From NCBI RefSeq assembly GCF_016920785.2, contig NW_024609857.1:68260252-68324251 (forward strand): DNA of 64,000 bases. The letters run 5' to 3'. Of the stretch, positions 56,241 through 64,000 are shown piece after piece; position 1 is the first letter of the stretch; every line of letters starts with the position of its first letter. Position numbers and translations under genes: made by a program. The notes beneath the pieces were generated by a model. The model was not told the DNA's origin. It saw only the letters and a list, made by a program, of their open reading frames with translations, and did no database searches. The DNA is from Ixodes scapularis. Taxonomy: Eukaryota > Arthropoda > Arachnida > Ixodida > Ixodidae.

Positions 56241-56365
56241 TAGCCCCGATAGCGGTTGCATTGTGATCACATCTTCCACCTAGCTCGAGTTGGCTCTCCA
56301 TAGTTTTATTTATTTTGCTAGGTTTTATCTCCTTATATTTACATATTTACACACTTTTTTAATAG

Positions 56366-57471
56366 ATGACAAAGTTACATTTTATGCAATGGAATTGTCG
56401 CGGTATTTTAAGAAATATTGATGATGTCAATCATTTTATGGATGAGCTTCGACCCATCGCTCTTGCCTTGCAAGAAACTCATCTTCACTCTAATTCTTTT
56501 AACATTTTAAGACGTCATCAGGTTTTTAGGAAAGACCGTCCTGCTTCCAGTCCTTCTGGTGGCGTTGCGGTGGTTGTGCAGAGTGGAGTCGCTTGCTGTC
56601 AAGTTCCACTCCGCACACCTCTGGAGGCTGTTGCAGTGCGTCTCCTCGTGGACCGCCTTGTAACGCTTGTTTCTTTATACTTACCACCAAATATTCCTTT
56701 CAATCTTCAAGAGCTACAGGGACTTGTAGGACAGCTTCCTCAACCGTTTTTAGTTTTGGGTGATTTTAACGCTCATCATCCCATGTGGGGCAGTGCCCGT
56801 CAAGACTCCCGGGGTGGTGTTATTGAACGTCTTTTATTGTCTTCTGAGCTGCGTCTTCTTAACGGGAAAGAACCAACTTTTTTTAGTGCAGCACACAACT
56901 CATTCACATCTATTGATCTTTCTATCGCTTCACCTTGCTTTTCATGGAAGGTTCTCCATAACCCTTTTGGAAGTGATCACTATCCTATTGTTTTAGAAAG
57001 TACTGTTCCGTTGCCTAATCTTTTAAAGCGTCCCCCTAGGTGGAAATTAGACAAGGCTGACTGGACACTTTTTAATCTTCACTCCACTTTAGATCCTTCG
57101 ATCCTTTCTTCTTTGTCACCCGAGAACGCTACACTTCATGTTACTGAGCAGATACTAAGGGCTGCTCAGCGCTCTATTCCACAAACTTCTGGTAATGTGC
57201 CAAAAAAATGTAAACCTTGGTGGAACAAGGAGTGTGCCACAACCCTGGCAGATCAAGACAAGGCCTGGGAAAGATTTCGTAGATATCCCACTTCGCACAA
57301 CCTTGTGGAGTTTAAACGCCGAAAAGCCAAGGCTCGTTGGACTAGGAAGCGGGCAAAACGGAAGTCTTGGATGAAGTACCTGTCTTCTCTAACTAGTTTT
57401 GTCCCTGCCAAAGAGGCCTGGGACAGATATAGGAAAGTAAATGGGGATTATAGGTGCTTTGCCATCCCAAC
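56366..57471 (+). CDS. LINE L-E ORF2, first part: APE-type endonuclease
   Basis: Start ATG 56366, MTKLHFMQWNCRGILRN. Residues 1-225 are the endonuclease that nicks target DNA: QWNCRG at about 8, QETHL at about 39, LGDFNAHHPMWGS at about 130, SFTSIDLS, and GSDHYPIVLES near 205, the His-Asp-type motifs of this fold. A linker with CKPWWNKEC and a basic RRKAKARWTRKRAKRKS stretch follows. The frame is open to the hAT insertion; its last codon is split at 57471 and completed at 59906 downstream. The two parts share one frame, so only the insertion separates them. Confidence 0.9.
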
Positions 57472-59897
57472 TAGGGATGCCGCGAACTTTTTTCGAATCG
57501 AAGTTTCGATGATCGAATCAAGCGGTTCGAAAGGTTCGAAAGATTTCGATTTTTCGAATTGTCTATATCGTAAAATTCGACGGAGGTCGAATTTTCGAAC
57601 TTGTTAAGCTAAGAAGTTCGACGCTTTTCGAACCGTCGAACTTATTACGCTAAAAAATTCGATCTTTTTCGAACTTTCGAACTTATTGCGCTGCAAGGTT
57701 CGATGCTTGTCGAACTTTCGAACTTGACTGACCAAAAAATTCGATGAATTTCGTACTTTCGAACTTATTTATCAAGAAAATTTGAAAAGTTTCGAACTTT
57801 CGAATTCTGAAAAGTCAGAAGTTCGACGAACTTCGAACTTTTAGGGTAAAAGTTCGACGTTCGTCGAACTTCGAAAGACCGGCGGACGGTTTCATTTGAT
57901 TTCAAGTAGTGGGGTACATTCGTAATTTTTTTTTCTCGAACTTTTACACGCGGTGCTGCGTTTCTTACGAAAGACAATGTCATTTATTTCAATGTTCTGG
58001 CATGCTTAGGTTTAAAGAAATAAATCCCCGAAGGGGCGAGGACGGACGACGGGTTTTTGACGATTATTGTTTGTGCCAGATTTGAAGCACGCTGCAGCCG
58101 GAGCTATTTATGGCAGATATGTTATACTTTTTTTAAGAATGATCTATGTATAGCCTAGGTAAGTGCCGTCTTAAGATGTGATTATTGTTATTCAACGTGA
58201 GTTTCGAAGAAATGTCCAAACATGTATCTGCATGCAATTATGACCTAAACTTGATATTTATTTTCGTCTAAGTTGTTTGAGGTATCTCATTTAAATTAAC
58301 ACCACAGACAGTACATATCATTGCCATCTGCAGAATACAAAATAATATATAAATTTATTGTTTTTTCACGTTAAGGAATAAATTAACTCATTGCAGAAGA
58401 TTTCTAGTAGTGTTCAAGTTCAGCACGTCATTAAAAGAAAACGTTTTTTTGTTTTTTTTCGCTTCACGTTCCTGGGACGTGTTTCTTTTAGCCTGTACAC
58501 ATTTTAATAAAAGAAACTTGTTTCGAAGTTCTGAACCTCTGAATATGCAAGAATAGAACACTTCCGACGTATTCTTGATAGTTTTTTTTTTCTCCTGCTT
58601 TTTATTCCCGCATTTATTCTTTTTTTTTCTTCTTTTGTTACTATCGGCACAGGTGTTTAGGTCGAAAAGACATAGCTTTGAACTTCCGAACCACTAAGCA
58701 TGTGACGAGCAGTGCCTTCTGACAACGAGTTTCTAACAGTGACCATCTACGCAACCTTTTATGCAGTGAAGAGCGACAGTAGCTATACATATGCATAAAT
58801 AATTTCAGATTAAAATAAGCTCGACCACGCCCTCTTTCCCCGTATTGTTTTCTTTAACAGTCCAAAATACCTGCAAGGGGGAAAAAGAGGCTAAAGCCCC
58901 CCCCCCCCCCCCCCGCTACCCTCTTTTCCCCCGTTTTTCCTCTTCCGACGCCACTTGTATGGTAGAACGCTCCTCGACCTCGAGTTGTGTCGGCTTTTGT
59001 GCTTTTTGCGAGGCGATTCCTCCGTCCCAGAAAATAAACCTCCAGGACAATTATAAACTTCACCGGATCGGATTACTACCAGCGTGCAAGGGGTGGCGAG
59101 GTAGTTTGCCAGGTCGCTTCCAGGTTTTTCTGAGCCTCAACCTCCTGCTCGCCCCTGGCCGTTTCGAACTGGATGAGTCTCGTAAAACAGTGTGTTCGTG
59201 CAATCACTACTGCGTGATGCAGGTTAAAGACCCCCCCCCCCCCCCCCCGGGCTGGCGGTCACAATTCTGCACTGGCAAATATTCTAGCACGTCCGGGACA
59301 CTCGTGTCTCATTTAATTGCCTGACCAACTTCGCAGAATCTAGATATCACACCCTAACTTTTCTAAACTTGATTTTGTGAAAACCAGTGAGTCCTGAAAA
59401 CGTTATTTGAAACTGAAACTGTAGAAAAACTTGAAAATCGGACTTCAAACTTTGAAAACTTGGATTAAAAAAAAATTCAAAATCTTCGAAGGTTTTTTTT
59501 TTTTTTTTTTTGAATTTAGCGTTAAAAGAGAATCGAAACTTTCGAACTTTATGCCAAAAGAAATTCGAAATCTTCGAATTGTTCGAACTTTATGTCTATA
59601 AAAATTCGAAGCGTTCGAAGTTTTCGAATTTTTTTAACAAAGAATTTCGAAATCTTCGAATTTATCGAACCTGAAGTAAAAAAAGATTCGAAATAATCGA
59701 ATTCGAAATTTTAGAAACCGTGAAAGCTTCGAAATTTTCGAATTCGAAACTCCGCTGTGGACAAAAGTTGCGAATTTTTCGAAATCGAACCTCGGTCGGT
59801 ACAAAAATATCGAAATTTTTCGAAATCGAACCTCAGTTTGCTTCGCAAATATCGAAACCTTTCGAAATCGAACCTAGGGTGGTTCGCGACATCCCTA
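57472..59897. mobile_element. hAT-type element, 2426 bp, in L-E ORF2
   Basis: TIRs TAGGGATGCCGCGAAC and GTTCGCGACATCCCTA (15 of 16), exact 8-bp TSD ATCCCAAC at 57464-57471 and 59898-59905. Same family as the 472-bp MITE at 8415-8886 (TAGGGGTGTCGCGAAC). About 400 bp at each end are dense in TTCGAA/TCGAACTT motifs. The middle (about 57900-59450) has C-runs (58900, 59230) and an AT-rich part, with no recognisable transposase, so it is non-autonomous. Confidence 0.95.
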
Positions 59898-59905
59898 ATC
59901 CCAAC

Positions 59906-62506
59906 GTTTAATGCTCCTTGTTCGTCATTAAAAGACATTGCTAACGTCCTCGGAGAACATTTTTATAATTCATCCAGCTCAGCCAACTACAGTGCTAACT
60001 TCACACAGTTTAAAGCCCGTGCGGAGCAACAAAAGCTAGTCGTAACTGGAGGAAAGGCAGCCTCTTATAATCGGCCATTTACGCGATATGAACTTGAGAT
60101 GGCCCTTAATGTAAAAAAGCTATCTGCTCCTGGGCCCGATGGGCTTCACTATGAAATGCTTCGTAACCTGTCCACGGAATCCCTTGAAAACCTTCTTCTT
60201 TTTTTTAATTCCTTATGGGAAAAGGCCTGTTTTCCTCAGGCTTGGAGGCATGCATATATTATTCCCCTTCTAAAACCTAATAAAGATCCTTCACAACCAT
60301 CAAGTTACCGCCCAATCGCACTAACGAGCTGCCTCGGAAAAACATTTGAAAGGCTGATAAACAGGCGACTGGTTTATGTATTGGAACAGCAGAGGGCCTT
60401 TGATAACAACCAGTGTGGATTCCGCCGAGGTCGTTCTACTCTCGATCACTTGGTACGCTTGGAAACTGTTATACGTGAGGCATTTGTAAACCGGCAGCAC
60501 TGTGTCGCAGTTTTTTTCGATTTGGAGAAGGCATATGATACAGCGTGGAGACATGGGATTCTTCAAGATCTGTATGCATGTAATATCCGTGGCCGTATGC
60601 TGCAATGCATAAGGGAATATCTAACAAACAGGACTTTTCAAGTTCGTCTTGGCTCCAACCTATCTGATTCCTACGTGCAAGAAAATGGAGTCCCTCAAGG
60701 AGGAGTCTTGAGCGTAACTTTATTTGTGCTAAAAATGAATTCAATTGCACGACTGCTACCTCCTTCTGTTTCATATTCTCTTTACGCTGATGATATACAG
60801 ATCTCGTCTTCCTCTTGTAACCTTTCCAGCTGTGAGCGCCAGTTGCAGATAGCCATAAACAAACTTTCCAAGTGGGCTGATGAGAACGGGTTTCGTTTCT
60901 CTGCATCCAAAACAGTCTGTGTGCCCTTTTCTTTGCGTCGTGGGCTGTCATTGGACCCATCACTGGAACTAAATGGAAACCCTGTACCTGTCAGGAAAGA
61001 GCACAGATTTCTTGGTGTGACATTTGATAAAAAGCTTAATTTTATTTCACACCTGAAAGCTTTAAAAACTAAATGTCTTCAGTCTATGAATCTTTTGAAA
61101 GTTCTATCTCATAAGTCATGGGGTTCTGACAGAAAATGTATTCTACGGTTGTACAATGCTCTTGTAAGATCTCGTCTTGACTATGGTGCGGCAGTGTATG
61201 GATCGGCCCGGCCATCTGCCCTCAGAATGTTGGACCCAGTTCACCACCTGGGGTTGAGACTAGCAACTGGTGCTTTCCGAACATCCCCTGTCTCCAGTTT
61301 ATATGCAGAAGCTAATGAGCTATCACTGAACAAACGACGAACTTATCTTAGCCTAACGTATGCTCTTAAGATTCTGGCTGACCCTCAACACCCTACTTAT
61401 TCTTCCCTTACAAGGTCAAGATTTTCCCGTCTCTTTAACAACAAGCCAAGCATTGTGACACCATTAAGCTCCCGCATTGAAGAACTTTGCACTTCACTGC
61501 ATCTTTCATTGGACCAGGTCGGCCTCATTCGAAATGTCGACGACCGTATTCCACCCTGGAAGACACTGCCAGTTGTCTGTGACTGGTCGCTCACAAAATT
61601 TAACAAACATGGCATTTCCCATGCTGTAATACTGCAAGAGTTTTGTGAAGTACAAATCAAGTATGATGGTTATCTTCACGTTTACACAGATGGCGCCAAG
61701 ACTTCATCCTTCGTTGGCTGCGCTGTGTATTCAGAACGCTTCTCTAAAGTTAAGCGACTTAATTCATTTGCTAGCATTTTTACTGCAGAACTCTATGCAG
61801 TATCAATGGCAATAGACTACATTCTACATAAGAAAATAACTAGGGCTGTTCTTTTTGTTGATTCTCAAAGTGTGATTGTTGCAGTTTGCTCTGTTAAAGA
61901 CACTAAAAACATGCTTGTACAACAAATTCAGAGTAAACTCAACGCTGCTCTACATGATGGTCAAAGCATAACATTTTGTTGGGTACCTAGTCACGTTGGC
62001 ATAGAGGGCAACGAGAAGGCCGACAGGCTTGCAGGGTCTGTGGGAAACCTAGTCCAATCGTCTTTCTGTTTACCATATCAGGATATAAAGCCTTTAGTAA
62101 AGTCCTCACTTTTTCGTTGTTGGCAGTTGGAATGGGACAGGGAGTGCGAAAACAAGCTCCACGTTACAAAGCCTGTTCTTGGAGCTTGGGAAAGCTCTTC
62201 ATGCAAGAGTCGTCTTTATGAAACCTTGCTGTGCCGTCTGAGAATTGGGCATTCTTTCATCACTCATAAGTACCTACTTTGGGGGGAAGATCCTCCTATT
62301 TGTGATCAGTCTGGTGATTCTCTTACAATTTTGCATATCTTGTGGTCCTGTCCCGCTCTGGAGCCCAAGCATCGTATTTATTTTCCCGAGTTGTTTCAAC
62401 AACAGATCCCGTTTCATCCGGCCCTCTGCTGGGGGAGAATCCCATAGTCCCTTTTAGCAGGGTAATAGACTTTCTTACTAGCATTGGCATTTTATACCAA
62501 ATATAG
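59906..62506 (+). CDS. LINE L-E ORF2, second part: RT, RNase H and Cys/His end
   Basis: Continues the frame of 56366-57471. RT motifs with approximate ORF2 residues: SAPGPDGLHYEML (442), YRPIALTSC (502), VFFDLEKAYD (570), GVPQGGVLS (630), SYSLYADD (660), all catalytic Asp present. Then AVYGSARPSALRMLDPVHHL, and RNase H with VYTDGAK (960), TAELYA (996), VDSQS (1020), GNEKADRLA (1070), all four acidic residues kept. LCRLRIGHS and a C-terminal cluster follow; its first C-x2-C reads CDQS, one Cys lost, and HILWSC is kept. A one-base shift near 62425 gives an early TAG at 62445-62447; the homologous end is 62504-62506. It reverse-transcribes the element RNA at the nick. Confidence 0.9.
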
Positions 62507-62642
62507 CTTTACCAAATCCTAGGTTGCACTTTGTTAAAACTCTCACCAAAGCATGCTGATTGTCACTATCGTTAGGCGCAGATGGCCTCGTAGCTCTTGC
62601 GCCATTAAACCCCCAAAATCAATCAATCTATTCCTTTAGGCA

Positions 62643-64000
62643 GATTAGTGTTTCCGTAACGCAAGAGGGAGACTCCTAGTGCTTCGTACACTCTTTTCCC
62701 AAGTAAAATATAATAGACATTTCTTAGTTCGTACATATATACGCAAAAACCAGTCGTACGCGCTTTATTATATTTTCAACGTGTGCATTTCTTGTTAAGC
62801 TTTCATCTAAACTTTTTCCTTAATATTTTGTTTCGGCAGCATATAGGAACGGAGAGCAGTCACAAGAATTAAAATAGGTGGAATGGAGATAGACAGGACG
62901 TACAAGGTTCATTTTTTTTGTGTGTCCGGAAGGACATTAAGTTCCGTAGTGAAAAAGCCATTTGTATGAGAAATTTCTTGTGTTCAATAAACACATATGA
63001 ATCATACAAGACATAAAAGAACATATAAGAACTATATGAGAACTGCTTAAGATATATAAGAAACTTCTCTCAAGTTTCTTATATGGTCCTGATGCAGTTC
63101 TTATATATGGTTCTTATATCTCTCTTATATATATGTTCATATCTATCTTGTATAATTTGTATGTCTTCATTGGGCACAAAAATTTCTCATATAAATGAAA
63201 TTTTTCAATAGAGTTTGTCTTGGTTTTGTTTACAAATATAGTATTCCAGGAGAACCAATCTACTAGTTTGTTTATGTCACTGTGAAAAATGGAAACTGCA
63301 TATTCGTAATTTTTATGTTCCAGTACAATTGCAGGGTCGTCCACGTATTGATATAACCAAGGATTTAGATACAGTTTATCTAAGTCATTTCTTTAAATGT
63401 TAATTAAATAGCAGGGACCTAAGATAGACCGCTGTTGTACGCCGGAAGGAACGGAATAGGCGTCACTTATGCTACCTCCTATCCATACACGTTGTGTACG
63501 GTTATGAAAGTAATTCTTAGAGCTGAATAAAAAAGGTCATCTGAAGCCAATATTGTTTTAGTTTATTTAATAACAAGCCGTGATCAATGGTATTGAACGC
63601 TTTTTTTAGGCCGAGAAAAAGTGCTAGGACTATATGATCGTTCTCTATTCTCTCGTGAATGTAGTATGTAAAATCCTCCAACAAGAGAGTTGTGCTTTTT
63701 TGCTGTCTAAAGCCGTTCTGGCAGCTATTTAATAAAGAAACAATTTTGGCAATACGATTGCGTAATTTCAGACAATCTTTTCGTAATCTGGGATATAACT
63801 GGTAGAACTGCTATAGGTCTGTAGTTTGATACCAACATTTGATTACCTTTTTTGTATATTGGACGGACTAATGCCACATTCAACACATCTGGCATTGTTC
63901 CAGTTTCAATAATTTCATTTAATATGACAAGCAAGATATCTTTTATTTGATCAAAATTATGGTATATATCTCTTACTCCAATCCGATCATATCCCTTTGG
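62643..64000 (-). pseudogene. LINE L-F, RT part (- strand), no RNase H seen, broken
   Basis: From the window edge downward on the - strand: LNEIIETGTMPDVLNVALVR, PIYKKGNQMLVSNYRPIAVL (RT motif), CQNGFRQQKSTTLLL (near 63720), ALFLGLKKAFNTIDHGLLL (near 63600, both Asp of the usual FLDLxKAFD changed), RSILGPC (near 63420) and YVDDPAIVLEHKNY (near 63345). Stops and shifts separate these blocks. The motifs are of the CR1/L2/Jockey-like kind, not the I-group type of L-A to L-E. The 3' end is on the other side of L-E (53697-54285). The 5' part is outside the window. Confidence 0.82.

Larger units (their letters stand above)
54300..62628 (+). mobile_element. LINE copy L-E, full length, the best preserved
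   Basis: 5' terminus CCCCGCAGGGGGCACC at 54300; 3' hairpin (GGCGCA at 62575, GCGCC to 62603) and a CAATCAATC tail ending near 62628. Exact 14-bp TSD TATTCCTTTAGGCA at 54286-54299 and 62629-62642. Without the hAT insertion and one 8-bp TSD the element is about 5.9 kb. ORF1 is intact; ORF2 has the hAT insertion and one late frameshift. It is inserted in LINE L-F. Confidence 0.95.

Noticed and set aside
1..64000. CRISPR arrays, bacterial operons or contamination
   Set aside because: The repeats present are minisatellites or TIRs without regular spacers. Introns, LINEs and SINEs point to animal nuclear DNA.

Overview
This window looks like nuclear DNA from an animal, most likely a chelicerate and plausibly a hard tick. 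That placement is inference: there are no prokaryotic operons, GT/AG-type introns are visible, and the sequence is packed with non-LTR retrotransposons, Penelope-like and hAT-like elements, MITEs and a tRNA-derived SINE. I could not check species identity. Most of the 64 kb is transposable element, much of it nested element-in-element with readable target-site duplications (TSDs).

Five copies (L-A to L-E, all + strand) belong to one family of roughly 5.9-6.2 kb non-LTR retrotransposons with RNase H (I-group type). ORF1 carries CCHC zinc knuckles. ORF2 carries an APE-type endonuclease, a reverse transcriptase (RT), RNase H and a C-terminal Cys/His cluster. The 3' end is a conserved GGCGCA...TGCGCC hairpin. 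A sixth LINE (L-F, - strand) is from a clade without visible RNase H. L-E is the best preserved, with ORF1 intact and ORF2 split mainly by a hAT insertion that leaves the frame recoverable.

Layout. 1-4.5 kb: L-A. 4.5-16.5 kb: the most host-like part, with a spliced THAP-domain gene (- strand, 8.9-9.9 kb), a possible divergent promoter near 10.2-10.45 kb, a Penelope-like fragment at 10.7-11.3 kb, and a MITE with a TGACGTCA minisatellite at 13.4-14.4 kb. 16.5-42.9 kb: one large nest. A pair of Harbinger-like MITEs holds L-B (14-bp TSD), and L-B holds both an 11.8-kb TIR element (transposon B, 18398-30170) and L-C (34160-40308, 10-11-bp TSD). 43.0-44.2 kb: two more copies of the MITE family, one with a CACGTG array. 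44.6-51.7 kb: a solitary LINE 5' UTR, then L-D with a SINE insertion that contains a 128-bp-arm palindrome. 53.7-64 kb: L-F split by L-E (14-bp TSD), which is itself split by a 2.4-kb hAT element (8-bp TSD).

The elements interact mostly as insertion targets for one another, so the window gives a relative history: Harbinger-like pair, then L-B, then L-C and B; and L-F, then L-E, then hAT. The least explained objects are transposon B, with its exon-like pieces, and the tandem hairpin monomers in the LINE 5' UTRs.
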